NCBI RefSeq assembly: GCF_002205165.1
Contig: NZ_NIVS01000040.1
Location: 53,602-117,601 of the forward strand
DNA from: Stenotrophomonas maltophilia
GTDB taxonomy: Bacteria > Pseudomonadota > Gammaproteobacteria > Xanthomonadales > Xanthomonadaceae
Length of the DNA: 64,000 bases
Direction: 5' to 3'
The notes under the pieces are model-generated. The model made no database searches, was not told where the DNA came from, and worked only from the letters and a program-made list of their open reading frames with translations. Both the position numbers and the translations under genes were made by a program. Shown here piece by piece: positions 42,387-52,331 of this stretch. The stretch's first letter is position 1. Every line of letters starts with the position of its first letter.

Positions 42387-44468
42387 ATGAAAGGTTTTTC
42401 GAAACTGGGTTGGGCCGTCATCGCACTGCTCGGCGCCTTTTGTCTCGGCACTGTCGCGCTGCGCCGTGGTGAGCCCATCAATGCGCTGTGGATCGTCGTC
42501 GCTGCGGTCTCCATCTATCTCATCGCGTATCGCTTCTACAGCCTGTTCATCGCCGACAAGGTGATGCAGCTCGATCCGACCCGGGCCACGCCGGCGGTGA
42601 TCAACAACGATGGCCTGGACTACGTCCCGACCAACAAACACGTGCTGTTCGGCCACCACTTCGCGGCGATCGCGGGCGCAGGCCCGCTGGTCGGTCCGGT
42701 GCTGGCCGCGCAGATGGGCTATCTGCCCGGCCTGCTCTGGCTGGTAGTGGGTGTGGTCGTGGCGGGCGCGGTGCAGGATTTCATGATCCTGTTCCTCTCC
42801 AGCCGCCGCAACGGCCGCTCGCTGGGCGATCTGGTGCGCGAGGAAATGGGGCCGGTACCCGGCACCATCGCCTTGTTCGGTGCCTTCCTGATCATGATCA
42901 TCATCCTGGCGGTGCTGGCGATGGTGGTGGTCAAGGCGCTGGCCGAAAGCCCCTGGGGCATGTTCACGGTCATCGCGACCATGCCGATCGCGATCCTGAT
43001 GGGCGTGTACATGCGCTACATCCGCCCGGGCAAGATCGGCGAGATCTCCGTGGTCGGTCTGATCCTGCTGCTGGCCGCGATCTGGTTTGGTGGCAAGGTC
43101 GCCGCCGATCCGGTCTGGGGCCCGGCCTTCACCTTCACCGGCATCCAGATCACCTGGATGCTGATCGGCTACGGCTTCGTCGCCTCGGTGCTGCCGGTGT
43201 GGCTGCTGCTGGCCCCGCGCGATTACCTGTCCACCTTCCTCAAGATCGGCACCATCGTGGCGCTGGCGATCGGCATCCTGATCGTCATGCCGGAACTGAA
43301 GATGCCGGCCCTGACCCAGTTCGCCGCCAGCGGCGACGGCCCGGTCTGGAAAGGCGGAATGTTCCCGTTCCTGTTCATCACCATCGCCTGTGGTGCGGTC
43401 TCCGGTTTCCATGCCCTGATCGCCTCGGGCACCACGCCCAAGCTGCTCGCCAATGAGCGCCACATGCGCTACATCGGCTACGGCGGCATGCTGATGGAAT
43501 CGTTCGTCGCGGTGATGGCGCTGGTGGCCGCCTCGATCATCGATCCGGGCATCTACTTCGCCATGAACGCCCCGGCGGCCGTGATCGGTCCGGATGCGGT
43601 GTCCGCTGCGGCCTACATCAGCAATACGTGGGGCTTCATCATCACCCCCGAGCAGCTGGAGGCCACGGCCGCGGCGATCGGAGAACCGACCATCCTGCAC
43701 CGCGCCGGTGGCGCACCGACGCTGGCGGTGGGCATCGCGCAGATCCTGCACGAAGCGATCCCGAGCGGCAGCAACGCGATGATGGCGTTCTGGTACCACT
43801 TCGCGATCCTGTTCGAAGCACTGTTCATCCTCACCGCGGTCGATGCCGGTACCCGTGCCGGTCGCTTCATGCTGCAGGACCTGCTGGGCAACTTCATCCC
43901 GGCCCTGAAGAAGACCGAATCGTGGACGGCCAACATCATCGCCACCGCCGGTTGCGTGGCGCTGTGGGGCTACCTGCTCTATACGGGCGTGGTCGATCCC
44001 TTCGGCGGCATCCAGACCCTGTGGCCGCTGTTCGGCATCTCCAACCAGATGCTGGCCGGTATCGCGCTGATGCTGGGCACCGTGGTGCTGTTCAAGATGA
44101 AGCGTGACCGCTTCGCCTGGGTCACCGGTGTGCCGGCGGTGTGGCTGCTGATCTGCACCACGTATGCGGGCCTGATCAAGATCTTCGACAAGAACCCGGC
44201 GCAGGGCTTCCTGGCCCAGGCGCACAAGTACCAGGATGCGATCGCCACCGGCACCCTGACCGCGCCCGCCAAGACCGTCGGCCAGATGCATCAGATCGTG
44301 GTCAACGCCTACGTCAACACCGGCCTGACCGTCCTGTTCCTGTTCGTGGTGTTCTCGATCCTGTTCTATGCGATCAAGACCATCTTCATGGCCCGCCGCA
44401 CGCCGCAGCGCACCGACAAGGAAACCCCGTACGTGGCGCTGCAGCCGCACCAGATGGCGGACCTGTAA
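42387..44468 (+). CDS. cstA: Carbon starvation protein CstA (peptide/pyruvate transporter)
   Basis: 693 residues, typical CstA length, with about 16-18 transmembrane helices. Family motifs include [21 protein letters not shown] (split here) and the [19 protein letters not shown] loop. CstA transports peptides and, in enteric bacteria, pyruvate, with induction under carbon starvation. ATG 42387 follows GGGAGA. It overlaps ybdD by one base. The 227-bp upstream gap contains a TTGACC (42329-42334) but no convincing -10. Confidence 0.95.
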   Translation: MKGFSKLGWAVIALLGAFCLGTVALRRGEPINALWIVVAAVSIYLIAYRFYSLFIADKVMQLDPTRATPAVINNDGLDYVPTNKHVLFGHHFAAIAGAGPLVGPVLAAQMGYLPGLLWLVVGVVVAGAVQDFMILFLSSRRNGRSLGDLVREEMGPVPGTIALFGAFLIMIIILAVLAMVVVKALAESPWGMFTVIATMPIAILMGVYMRYIRPGKIGEISVVGLILLLAAIWFGGKVAADPVWGPAFTFTGIQITWMLIGYGFVASVLPVWLLLAPRDYLSTFLKIGTIVALAIGILIVMPELKMPALTQFAASGDGPVWKGGMFPFLFITIACGAVSGFHALIASGTTPKLLANERHMRYIGYGGMLMESFVAVMALVAASIIDPGIYFAMNAPAAVIGPDAVSAAAYISNTWGFIITPEQLEATAAAIGEPTILHRAGGAPTLAVGIAQILHEAIPSGSNAMMAFWYHFAILFEALFILTAVDAGTRAGRFMLQDLLGNFIPALKKTESWTANIIATAGCVALWGYLLYTGVVDPFGGIQTLWPLFGISNQMLAGIALMLGTVVLFKMKRDRFAWVTGVPAVWLLICTTYAGLIKIFDKNPAQGFLAQAHKYQDAIATGTLTAPAKTVGQMHQIVVNAYVNTGLTVLFLFVVFSILFYAIKTIFMARRTPQRTDKETPYVALQPHQMADL

Positions 44469-44692
44469 TGAGCACCGAACTCGTTCCTGCCGGTCAGTAC
44501 CAGGCCCACCGCCGCATCTGGCGGCGCCTGGTGCAGACCGCGCGGCTGTGCTGCGGTATTCCCGACTACGACAACTACGTTCGCCACGTGCTGGAGAAGC
44601 ATCCGGACCGCGTGCCGATGGACTACAAGACGTTCTTCCGCGAGCGCCAGGAGGCGCGATACAGCGGCAAGAACGGGGGGCGCTGCTGCTGA
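44468..44692 (+). CDS. YbdD/YjiX family small protein
   Basis: 74 residues. The DUF466/YbdD core is [20 protein letters not shown] followed by [15 protein letters not shown]. It is small, basic and cytosolic, and usually encoded right after cstA or btsT; in E. coli YbdD/YjiX is needed for the transporter to work. The start shares one base with the cstA stop (TAATG). A strong terminator follows, closing the two-gene operon. Confidence 0.93.
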   Translation: MSTELVPAGQYQAHRRIWRRLVQTARLCCGIPDYDNYVRHVLEKHPDRVPMDYKTFFRERQEARYSGKNGGRCC

Positions 44693-44742
44693 CGCCGCAG
44701 CGTGCGCATGGTCCCGGCCGCGGGTTGGGACACAGATGAACA

Positions 44743-44773
44743 AACGGCGGCGCGAAAGCGCCGCCGTTTTTTT
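44743..44773 (+). terminator. Rho-independent terminator of the cstA operon
   Basis: A 10-bp stem ACGGCGGCGC/GCGCCGCCGT with a GAAA tetraloop is followed by a run of seven T residues. Confidence 0.93.
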
Positions 44774-44832
44774 CAGACTGCGATCGACACTGCCTGCGGC
44801 CGCCCTCAAGCGGAACCGGCCAGCTGCCGGCA

Positions 44833-45969
44833 CTACTGGAGCGTGAGGGGGCTCAACGTCACCTGTGCATTGTTCGCCGCGCCCATCCTTCCGGTATAGC
44901 GCTGACCGCGCTGGAGCAGGTAGAAGCTGTCCAGGTAGTCGGTATCGTTGGTGAACCAGCCGCTAGGCATTGCCTTGAGAATCGCGCCGCCGATATCAGC
45001 AATCACCGCATACTCCGGGGCGAAGGCACCCAGCGCCAGTTTCACGCCTTCAGTGAGGGCGATCAGCAGGTCTTTGTAATTGGTGTCGCCATCGTCTTCG
45101 AACAGTTGCACGTTGGCGGTGTCGAACCGGTAATTGCCCCAGATCACCAACGGCTGGCCCGGGGTGTAATCGGTCTTGTCATGGTCCAGATACGGCAGTG
45201 ACACCGTGGCCATCTCCGGCTCTGCCGTGTCGATCTGCAGCCCGGACACGACCGCGAACACTTCGGCGCCGCCCAATGCCCACGGCTCGCCGTCATTGAC
45301 CAGGCGGATGCGGTCGAGCCGGGTGACATCCAGAGAGCTCGCTCCATTGGCGGTCACCGTGAGGCGATCTGCCGACTGCAGCCCCCTCGCCTGCAACCCT
45401 GCATTGATCAGCGCCATGCCTTCCTGCACCGCCTGACCTGTGTCGATGTCCACGATCAGCACCGGGAAGGTCGGGGCTATCTGCGCGTCCAGCAGATGCT
45501 GACGTCCGTGCCGGTCGTAGGCGACCATCGACGTCCAGGTGCGGTCGTCTCCCGTGGGCAGCACCGCTACCCAGAGATCGGCAGGCGCCACCGCGCTCAG
45601 CACCTGCCCAGCAGGCACGAAGCTGCGGACCTGCAGCAAACTGCGCGCACCGGCCGGCAAGCCCTTGTACTGGCGGACCAGGCCATCGCGTCCAGCCAGC
45701 GTGCGCGCCGCCAGGCTGCTGCCATCCGGATCGGCCTTGGCCATGACCGAGGTCAACGGCAGCCCGCGATCGGGGTGCGCCGCCAGCGCATCGACCACGG
45801 CGTCGGCCAATGCCGGCTGACCGAGCCACGCCGCCACATCGCGCGCACTCGCCTCCGTCACCGCATGCACGTTGCCACCGTCGCCCGGTGCGGCCTGTAC
45901 GGGCAGTACAGAAGCAATCATCAGTACGCCGGTGGTGACCAGCGACATCCAGGTTCCCTTCGTCTTCAT
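44833..45969 (-). CDS. Secreted hypothetical protein, possibly DUF3103-like
   Basis: 378 residues from ATG 45969. The signal peptide is MKTKGTWMSLVTTGVLMIA followed by SVLPVQA, with cleavage after VQA. The mature protein has no cysteines that I can see. A central beta-rich domain (about 190-330) contains LTVTANGASSLDVTRLDRI and PYLDHDKTDYTPGQPLVIWG, which suggest metal- or peptide-binding surface loops. The C-terminal part ends NNAQVTLSPLTLQ. It reminds me of the DUF3103 family, but I could not confirm this. The gene is isolated; the 265 bp upstream hold only the terminator of the DUF819 gene. Confidence 0.6.
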   Translation of the reverse strand: MKTKGTWMSLVTTGVLMIASVLPVQAAPGDGGNVHAVTEASARDVAAWLGQPALADAVVDALAAHPDRGLPLTSVMAKADPDGSSLAARTLAGRDGLVRQYKGLPAGARSLLQVRSFVPAGQVLSAVAPADLWVAVLPTGDDRTWTSMVAYDRHGRQHLLDAQIAPTFPVLIVDIDTGQAVQEGMALINAGLQARGLQSADRLTVTANGASSLDVTRLDRIRLVNDGEPWALGGAEVFAVVSGLQIDTAEPEMATVSLPYLDHDKTDYTPGQPLVIWGNYRFDTANVQLFEDDGDTNYKDLLIALTEGVKLALGAFAPEYAVIADIGGAILKAMPSGWFTNDTDYLDSFYLLQRGQRYTGRMGAANNAQVTLSPLTLQ

Positions 45970-46179
45970 CGCATTCCCTGATGGGCGCCGACTGCCATCG
46001 ACAGATGGGTTCCATGCCGTGCGCGCCCGGCGCAAGGCACAGTGCATGGCGCCGGACCTTACGCGGCGGTATCAGGACGATCCGGCACCTCTTTCACACT
46101 TCATGACAAATGAAGCCATTTCTGACAGCTGGACGTGACGGTGATCCCAGACCTTTCGCACCTCAGCGGCACGTCGCCC

Positions 46180-46206
46180 AAAAAAGAGGCGGCCATCAAG
46201 GCCGCC
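46180..46206 (-). terminator. Rho-independent terminator of the DUF819 gene
   Basis: On the minus strand a GGCGGCC/GGCCGCC stem with a five-base loop is followed by TCTTTTTT (complement of the A run at 46180-46185). It lies 29 bp past the stop codon. Confidence 0.85.
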
Positions 46207-46234
46207 CCGGGAGTCAACAACTAGGAGCGCCTGC

Positions 46235-47485
46235 TTACGCGCCCGCCATCCACTTCAGGATCAGCCCGGTCACATAGGCCAGGCCGGTGCCGGTGGCATA
46301 GCCCACGGTGCCCAGCAGCACGCCGACCGGCGCCAGCGAGGGATGGAACGCCGCGGCGACCACCGGTGCCGACGCCGCCGCACCGATGTTGCCCTGCGAG
46401 CCGATCGCGAAGAAGAACAGCGGCGCGCGCATCAGCTTGGCGGCGATCCACAGCACCAGGATGTGGGTCAGCATCCAGATCGCGCCCAACGCGAACAGCC
46501 ACGGGCGGTCCAGCAGCGAAAGCAGGTCCATCTGCATGCCGATGCAGGCGATCAGGAAGTACAGGAACAGCGTGCCCAGGCGCGAGGCACCGGCCGACTC
46601 CAGGCGGCGCGCGCGGGTGAAGCTCAGGCCCAGGCCGAGCGCGGTGGACAGCAGGACCACCCAGACGAACGCGCTGTCCAGGCTGAACTGGCTGGCCCAG
46701 CTGACATTCGCCTTGAACCAGCCGCTCAGCGGTGCGGCGATGGCATGCGCCAGGCCGACGCCACCCAGCGCCACGCCGACGATCACCATCAGGTCGGTGA
46801 GGCTGGGGATACGTGCGTTCTGCGCCTCGTAGGCGGAGATCCGGGCCTTCATCTCATCGATGGCGCGGGTATCGGCGCCGTTGCGCGTATCGATCTGCTG
46901 GGCGCGGTTGGCCAGGAACAGCAGCACCGCCATCCACAGGCTTGCACAGGCCACATCGACCACCGCGAACTGGCCGAAGGTGGTGGCATCGGTACCGAAC
47001 ACTTCGCGCATCGCCACCATGTTGGCGCCGCCGCCGATCCAGCTGCCGGCCAGGGCGGCCATGCCCTTCCAGGTGTCACCGGCCACCGTGGCCGGGTGGA
47101 TCCAGGACATCGTCTGGAACGACACGATCGCGCCGAGGATGATGCCCAGCGTGCCGGCGCAGAACACCACCAGCAGCTTCGGGCCCAGCTTCATGATGCC
47201 CTTCAGATCGATCGAGAGCGTCAGCAGCACCAGTGCCGCTGGCAACAGCACGTCACGCGCGATCGGGTTGTACAGCGAGGTGTTGTGGCCGTCGATGAGG
47301 CCGGCGGTGTTGTAGATGGCCGGGATGAAGTAGCACAGCAGCAGCGCCGGCACCCACGCGAAAATCTTCTTGAGCAGTGGGGTCGGGCCACTGGCGGCCC
47401 AGAAGATCACGGCCAGGGTGGCGGCGATCAGGCCGAGGCCGACGATGTCATTGGTGATCAGGGCAGTACTGGGTTCGGTCGGCAT
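46235..47485 (-). CDS. DUF819 family integral membrane protein (YjcL-like)
   Basis: 416 residues with about 10-11 transmembrane helices. Family segments include AGSWIGGGANMVAMREVFG and the glycine-rich SQGNIGAAASAPVVAAAFHP near the C-terminus. The fold resembles cation/proton antiporter-type carriers, but substrate and function are unknown. The start MPTEPSTALITND at 47485 was chosen because the upstream extension (to 47575) overlaps the histidine kinase terminator region and is not family-like. It has its own terminator. Confidence 0.88.
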   Translation of the reverse strand: MPTEPSTALITNDIVGLGLIAATLAVIFWAASGPTPLLKKIFAWVPALLLCYFIPAIYNTAGLIDGHNTSLYNPIARDVLLPAALVLLTLSIDLKGIMKLGPKLLVVFCAGTLGIILGAIVSFQTMSWIHPATVAGDTWKGMAALAGSWIGGGANMVAMREVFGTDATTFGQFAVVDVACASLWMAVLLFLANRAQQIDTRNGADTRAIDEMKARISAYEAQNARIPSLTDLMVIVGVALGGVGLAHAIAAPLSGWFKANVSWASQFSLDSAFVWVVLLSTALGLGLSFTRARRLESAGASRLGTLFLYFLIACIGMQMDLLSLLDRPWLFALGAIWMLTHILVLWIAAKLMRAPLFFFAIGSQGNIGAAASAPVVAAAFHPSLAPVGVLLGTVGYATGTGLAYVTGLILKWMAGA

Positions 47486-47513
47486 CAAGCCATCCTCTGT
47501 CGATCGAAGGGAT

Positions 47514-47540
47514 AAAAAAAAGCGCCGCATAGAGCGGCGC
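47514..47540 (-). terminator. Rho-independent terminator of the two-component operon
   Basis: On the minus strand GCGCCGC/GCGGCGC with an ATAGA-type loop is followed by eight T residues (A run at 47514-47521). It lies 60 bp past the histidine kinase stop and before the DUF819 start. Confidence 0.9.
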
Positions 47541-47599
47541 CCGAGGAGCTTAACATTGTCTTCACGACGCCACACTTTGCAGTGCAGCGCGCGGGCCGA

Positions 47600-48928
47600 T
47601 CACGACGCGGGTAGTGATGCGCCTTGTTGGCGACCCGGCAGCGAAGCCCCCAGATCGAGGATCACACACGTCCCTCGCGGCACACAGGGTTCGATCTGCA
47701 GCGCCCAGCCCAGGTGCTCACAGAGCCGGGCGATCAGCTCCAGGCCGATGCCGCTCTGCTCATTGCGGTCACCGCGTGCCATGCGCGCATGGACGGCGGC
47801 AATCTCTTCCGGACTCATGCCCAGCCCGGGGTCCTGCAGGGTCACCACGGCCTGATCGGAGACCTGGATGTGGATGGTGCCACGCCCGCTGTTTTCGATC
47901 GCATTGCGCAGCAGATTGCCGATCGCGGCCTGGACCACGCCCAGCGGCGCGACGATGTCCACGCGCGCAAGTCCGTCGATCTCGATGCGCAGGTCCTTGT
48001 CGCCCATCAGATGGCGATGGTCTTCGATGATGTCCGGCACCAGCAGATCGAGCGGAATGCGTTCGCCCAGTGCGGCCAGCCGTGCCGGGTCGCGTGCCAG
48101 CACCAGCAGCAGCTGGATCAGCTGTTCCACCCCCTGCGCGGTACGGTGCACGCGCTGCATCTGCTGGCGGGCGCGCTCGGGGATGTCCTGCTGGCCCAGC
48201 GCCAGCTCGGAGGCACCGGTGATCACCGCGATCGGCGTGCGCAGCTCATGGCTGGCCGTGCTGATGAAGACCCGCTCGCGCTCGACGAACTGTTCGTTGC
48301 GCGCCAGGTAATCGTTGAGCGCGTTGGCGATGACATACAACTCCGAACTGGCACGCGGATCCACCTCCACCCGCTGCCCGGGAACGCCGGGCCGCAGCTC
48401 GTCGATGCGTCGCGCCAGCGAGCTCAGCGGCCGTACCAACCGGCCGACACCGAAGGAGGCCATCAGGACGGTGACGATGATCATCAGCACGCCGGCCAGC
48501 AGTACCCAACGCGTGGCGAACTGCTCCAGCTCGTGAAAGTCGTTGATGTCCAGCACCAGCGCCAACCGCCCCAGCTGCGGGGTTTCGCGCACCATCACCG
48601 CGCTGGCGCGACCGTTGACCTCCACACCATCGTGCAACCCCGGGTGCAGCGTGCGCAGGCTTTCCGGCACCGCCGGGCTGCCGTTGATGTAGAACAGCCG
48701 CAACGTGTCCGAATCCTGCCAGCGGTAGTGCGGCTCGTGTTCGATGTGGTTGACGATGCTGTCCAGCTCGGAGTTGAGCAGCGCGCGCCATGCCGAATGC
48801 TCGGCATGTTCATGCACGTAATTGCCCACGCTGAACACCGCCAGCGAGATCAGCGCCAGATAGCCCAGCAGCCACCACACCATGCGCCGGTGCATGGGCG
48901 ATGGCGTAGGCGTGCGCTTACGCCACAT
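47600..48928 (-). CDS. Sensor histidine kinase (ColS/PmrB-like)
   Basis: 442 residues. Two transmembrane helices (about 18-36 and 142-160) flank a periplasmic sensor of about 105 residues that is rich in His and Glu (EHAEH, HIEHEPHY). A HAMP linker follows, then the H-box with His227 (STASHELRTP). The catalytic domain has NLLRNAIENS (N box) and GLGMS. It phosphorylates the adjacent regulator. The EHAE (ExxE) in the sensor is reminiscent of metal-sensing ColS, but this is only a motif. ATG 48928 overlaps the regulator stop by 11 bp; an internal ATG at 48895 is possible. Confidence 0.88.
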   Translation of the reverse strand: MWRKRTPTPSPMHRRMVWWLLGYLALISLAVFSVGNYVHEHAEHSAWRALLNSELDSIVNHIEHEPHYRWQDSDTLRLFYINGSPAVPESLRTLHPGLHDGVEVNGRASAVMVRETPQLGRLALVLDINDFHELEQFATRWVLLAGVLMIIVTVLMASFGVGRLVRPLSSLARRIDELRPGVPGQRVEVDPRASSELYVIANALNDYLARNEQFVERERVFISTASHELRTPIAVITGASELALGQQDIPERARQQMQRVHRTAQGVEQLIQLLLVLARDPARLAALGERIPLDLLVPDIIEDHRHLMGDKDLRIEIDGLARVDIVAPLGVVQAAIGNLLRNAIENSGRGTIHIQVSDQAVVTLQDPGLGMSPEEIAAVHARMARGDRNEQSGIGLELIARLCEHLGWALQIEPCVPRGTCVILDLGASLPGRQQGASLPAS

Positions 48929-49619
48929 TGTCGTCAGCGCCGGCCGCGGACACGCCGAGGCGGTACCCGACCCGCGGCAAGGTGTGGATCAGCTTCTGCT
49001 GGAACGGGCCATCCACGCTGCGGCGCAGTTCGTAAACATGCGAGCGCAGCAGGTCGCCATCGGGCAGCTCATCGCCCCACAGCGCAAACTCCAGTTGCTG
49101 GCGGGTCACTGCGCCGGGGCTGGCGCGCATCAACACTTCCAGCAGCTTGCGGCAGGCCGGATACAGGTGCAGCGGCTTGCCATCGCGCTGCGCTTCCAGC
49201 GTGGCCAGATCCAGCTTGAGGTCGGCCACTTCCAGCAGCTTGCGCGGATTGCGCCCTTTGGCGCGCACCATCAGCGCTTCAAGACGTACTTCCAGCTCGG
49301 GCAGTGCGAAGGGCTTGGTCAGGTAGTCATCGGCGCCCGCGCGGAAGCCGGCGATCTTGTCCGGCAGTTCGTCGCGCGCGGTGAGCATGATCACCGGCAC
49401 TTCCGAGCCGTGGTCGGCACGCAGCCGGCGCAGCACTTCAGGCCCCTCCATGCGCGGCAGCATCCAGTCCAGGATCAGCGCGTCATAGGGCTGCGACACC
49501 GCCAGGTGCAGGCCGGTCACGCCATCGGGCGCGACGTCCAGCACGTGGCCCCGCGATTCGAAATAATCGAATAGATTGGCAACCAGCTGACGGTTGTCTT
49601 CAATGACCAGCAACCGCAT
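48918..49619 (-). CDS. OmpR-family response regulator
   Basis: 233 residues. The receiver domain has ED at 7-8, phospho-acceptor Asp51 (ALILDWMLP) and Lys in YLTKPFALPELE. The winged-helix DNA-binding domain (about 130-225) ends HTLPRVGYRLG. It is cotranscribed with the kinase, which it overlaps by 11 bp. It probably controls the divergent ArnT-like, PAP2 and EptA genes, since its start is only 61 bp from the first of them and an OmpR-type direct repeat lies between. Confidence 0.92.
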   Translation of the reverse strand: MRLLVIEDNRQLVANLFDYFESRGHVLDVAPDGVTGLHLAVSQPYDALILDWMLPRMEGPEVLRRLRADHGSEVPVIMLTARDELPDKIAGFRAGADDYLTKPFALPELEVRLEALMVRAKGRNPRKLLEVADLKLDLATLEAQRDGKPLHLYPACRKLLEVLMRASPGAVTRQQLEFALWGDELPDGDLLRSHVYELRRSVDGPFQQKLIHTLPRVGYRLGVSAAGADDNVA

Positions 49620-49654
49620 GGGACACTCTCTTGACCGGTTGGGCGCATGGTAGC

Positions 49655-49672
49655 CGGAACCGTGTCGGAATC
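49655..49672. promoter_or_regulatory. Direct repeat, candidate OmpR-family operator
   Basis: CGGAACC (49655-49661) and CGGAATC (49666-49672) are spaced with an 11-bp period, the geometry expected for tandem binding of an OmpR-family dimer. The repeat sits in the divergent gap between the response regulator and the ArnT-like gene. If the ArnT-like gene really starts at 49738 or 49750 the site would be well upstream of both genes. Confidence 0.4.
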
Positions 49673-49680
49673 TGGTCGCA

Positions 49681-51459
49681 ATGGGGTGGTTACGACGCTT
49701 TTCCTACGCTGTCGGGGAGACAGTGGCTGTTTTGCCGGTGAGCTTGGGCGTGACCGAATCCCTCTTCCTGCGGCGCTGGCCGCGTGTGCTGGTGTGCCTT
49801 GCCCTGCTGCTGGCGCTGGCGGCGGGCATCGGCTTGCGCCAGCCCTCACCGCCCGATGAACCCCGTTTCGTGCTGGCCGCGCAGGCCATGGTCGAGTCCG
49901 GGCAATGGCTGCTGCCGCACCGGGGCAGCGAGCTGTACGCCGAAAAGCCGCCGGTGTTCATGTGGATGCAGGCCGCCAGCCACCAGTTGTTCGGCGGCTG
50001 GAGCATCGCGTTCCTGGTGCCATCGCTGCTCGCGGCGCTGCTGACCCTGTGGCTGACCTGGGACCTGGGGCGGCGCCTGTGGAACCGCCGCGTCGGGTGG
50101 TGGGCCCTGCTCGCCTTGTTCAGCTGCCTGCAGTTCGGCCTGATGGCCAAGCGGGCGCAGATCGACATGGTGCTGGTGGCCATGACCACGCTGTCGCTGT
50201 GGGGGCTGCTGCGCCACCTGCTGGAAGGCCGAAACCGGCCCGCGCTGTGGCTGGCCGGCTTCGCCGCCGGGCTGGGCACGGTGACCAAGGGCGTGGGCTT
50301 CCTGCCGCTGCTGGTGCTGCTGCCGTTCGCCGCCTGGCGCTGGCGCGCGCGCGGCGCGGCGTTGCCGGCCGGCACCGCCCGCGATCTGTGGTGGCTGCTG
50401 CCCGCCTTCCTGCTCGGCACGGCGGTCTGGCTGGCACCGCTGGGCGTTGCCCTGCTGCACTCGGCCGACCCTGCCCTGCACGCCTACGCACGCGAACTGC
50501 TGTTCAAGCAGACCGGGACCCGCTACGCCAACGCATGGCACCACGTGAAGCCGGCCTGGTACTACCTGCAGGTGATGGCGACCTTGTGGCTGCCGGGCAG
50601 CCTGTTGCTGCCCGCCCTGGTGCCGGCATGGTGGCGCCGCCTCAAACGCCTGGATGGACGCTGGTGGCTGCTGCTGGGGTGGTCGCTGCTGGTGCTGGTG
50701 TTCTTCAGTGCCAGCCCGGGCAAACGCGAGGTCTACATCTTCCCGATGCTGCCCGCGTTGTGCCTGGCCGCCGCCCCGCTGCTGCCCGGGCTGCTGCGCC
50801 GGACCGGCCTGCGCTGGCTGCTGTGGGCGTATGTCGCCGTGCTCGGTGTGGCGGCGTTGTATGTCGGCACCCAGTTGTGGTCGGCCAGCACATGGGCGCA
50901 CGTGCAGCTGGCGCGGCGCGCGATGCCCGACACGCTGCTGCCCGTGCTTGGCGGCTGGCTGATCGCCTTCGGCGCGGTGTTGCTGGCGCTGGCCTTGTGG
51001 TGGCGCCAGCGCCGGGCAGGCGCACTGGTGGTCGCGGCGGCCTTCCTGCTCTGGAATCTGTACGGCTGGGTCCTGATGCCGACCCTGGACCCGTACAGTT
51101 CCGCCTCGGCCGTGATGCAGCGCGTCGGCAAGCGGATCGGGCCGGAGGCCGAGCTCGGCGTGGTCGCCTGGCGCGAACAGAACCTGCTGCAGGCCGACCG
51201 CCCGGTGACCGATTTCGGCTTCAAGACCCCGTGGGACCAGCAGTGGCAGGCCGCCGGCCCGTGGCTGTCACACGCGCCCCGGCAACGCTGGCTGCTGGTG
51301 CTCGATGAAGCGATCAGCCCCTGTGTGGACCCGTCGGCGGTGATCGAGATCGGCAGCGCCAACCGCAACCGGTGGCTGCTGTTCCCGGGCACCGCCTGGC
51401 AGGCCGACTGCCACGCCGCCGTGACCGCCACCGACACCGCACAGGACGAGGAAGACTGA
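49681..51459 (+). CDS. ArnT-like glycosyltransferase (GT83/GT39 family)
   Basis: 592 residues with about 12 transmembrane helices in a GT-C fold. The first periplasmic loop has PPDEPRFVLAAQAMVESG and YAEKPPVFMWMQ, matching the DE(x)R and EKP motifs of ArnT/PMT-type enzymes. ArnT moves aminoarabinose from undecaprenyl phosphate to lipid A; here the sugar is unknown and no arn synthesis genes are present in the window. It is the first of three plus-strand genes. The start is uncertain: 49681 (ATG) has no Shine-Dalgarno, whereas GTG 49738 or GTG 49750 would free the repeat at 49655 for a promoter. Confidence 0.82.
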   Translation: MGWLRRFSYAVGETVAVLPVSLGVTESLFLRRWPRVLVCLALLLALAAGIGLRQPSPPDEPRFVLAAQAMVESGQWLLPHRGSELYAEKPPVFMWMQAASHQLFGGWSIAFLVPSLLAALLTLWLTWDLGRRLWNRRVGWWALLALFSCLQFGLMAKRAQIDMVLVAMTTLSLWGLLRHLLEGRNRPALWLAGFAAGLGTVTKGVGFLPLLVLLPFAAWRWRARGAALPAGTARDLWWLLPAFLLGTAVWLAPLGVALLHSADPALHAYARELLFKQTGTRYANAWHHVKPAWYYLQVMATLWLPGSLLLPALVPAWWRRLKRLDGRWWLLLGWSLLVLVFFSASPGKREVYIFPMLPALCLAAAPLLPGLLRRTGLRWLLWAYVAVLGVAALYVGTQLWSASTWAHVQLARRAMPDTLLPVLGGWLIAFGAVLLALALWWRQRRAGALVVAAAFLLWNLYGWVLMPTLDPYSSASAVMQRVGKRIGPEAELGVVAWREQNLLQADRPVTDFGFKTPWDQQWQAAGPWLSHAPRQRWLLVLDEAISPCVDPSAVIEIGSANRNRWLLFPGTAWQADCHAAVTATDTAQDEED

Positions 51460-51560
51460 ACGGCAGGCCGCGCTTAACCGGCGGCCAACATCGCTCCGAC
51501 CACTCTCCGACACTCCGCTGACGACCATGGCGCCGGAATCTCCCGCCGGCCTCTTCGTCC

Positions 51561-52331
51561 ATGTTTCCAGCGTCCACCGTAGCGCTTTCTTCCGTTCCCG
51601 CCGCCGCAACCACGCCGCGCTTCGTCCGCGCCCATCTCTGGCTCCCGCTGGCCGTGACACTGTTGGCCAGCGCGGTGCTGATGGGCGCCGGTGGCGACCA
51701 GTGGCTGGCCGATCAGCTCTATCGACTCGAAGGGCAGCAGTGGGCGCTGCAGAACGCCTGGGTCACCACCCACCTGATCCACCAGGCCGGCAAATGGGCC
51801 AGCAGTGCAGCGGCGCTGGTGGCGATCATGCTGTGCTTCCACGCCTGGCGCAGCGAACGGGCCGCCGCGTGGCGCTGGCCGCTGCTGTACCTCGTGCTCG
51901 CGGTCGCACTGGGCACCGGCGTGGTCTCGTTGCTCAAGTCACTGACCAACATGGATTGCCCGTGGGATCTAGCCCGCTATGGCGGCAGCCGCGAGTTCAT
52001 CGGCCTGTTCGCCACACGCCCAGCGGGGATGCCGCGCGGGGTGTGCTTTCCGGGCGGGCATTCCAGCGCGGGGTTTGCATGGGTCAGCCTGTACTTCGTC
52101 GCCCTGATGATGCGCCCGGCCTGGCGCTGGCGCGGTCTGGCGGTCGGCCTGCTGGCTGGCGGCCTGTTCGGGGTTTCGCAGCAGCTGCGTGGCGCGCACT
52201 TTCTGTCGCATGACCTGTGGACGTTGGCCACCTGCTGGGCGGTCTCGCTTGGCCTGTACCTGCTGATCGAACCGGTGCGGCTGCGCGAATGCAGCACTGC
52301 ACCGGTCAGCGCGCAGGGAGAAGCGGCATGA
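51561..52331 (+). CDS. PAP2-family phosphatase
   Basis: 256 residues with about six transmembrane helices. The phosphatase motifs are KSLTNMDCPWDLARYGG (variant of KxxxxxxRP), PGGHSSAGFAW and RGAHFLSHD. Such proteins dephosphorylate lipids such as undecaprenyl-PP or lipid A at the periplasmic face. Position between an ArnT-like and an EptA gene suggests a lipid A phosphatase, as also seen in the pap2 gene that accompanies mcr-1. Its stop overlaps the eptA ATG (ATGA). Confidence 0.85.
   Translation: MFPASTVALSSVPAAATTPRFVRAHLWLPLAVTLLASAVLMGAGGDQWLADQLYRLEGQQWALQNAWVTTHLIHQAGKWASSAAALVAIMLCFHAWRSERAAAWRWPLLYLVLAVALGTGVVSLLKSLTNMDCPWDLARYGGSREFIGLFATRPAGMPRGVCFPGGHSSAGFAWVSLYFVALMMRPAWRWRGLAVGLLAGGLFGVSQQLRGAHFLSHDLWTLATCWAVSLGLYLLIEPVRLRECSTAPVSAQGEAA

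Noticed and set aside
42357..44450. 697-codon minus-strand open frame rich in His, Asp and Gln
   Set aside because: Exact antisense of cstA; the residue bias is the reverse complement of hydrophobic codons.
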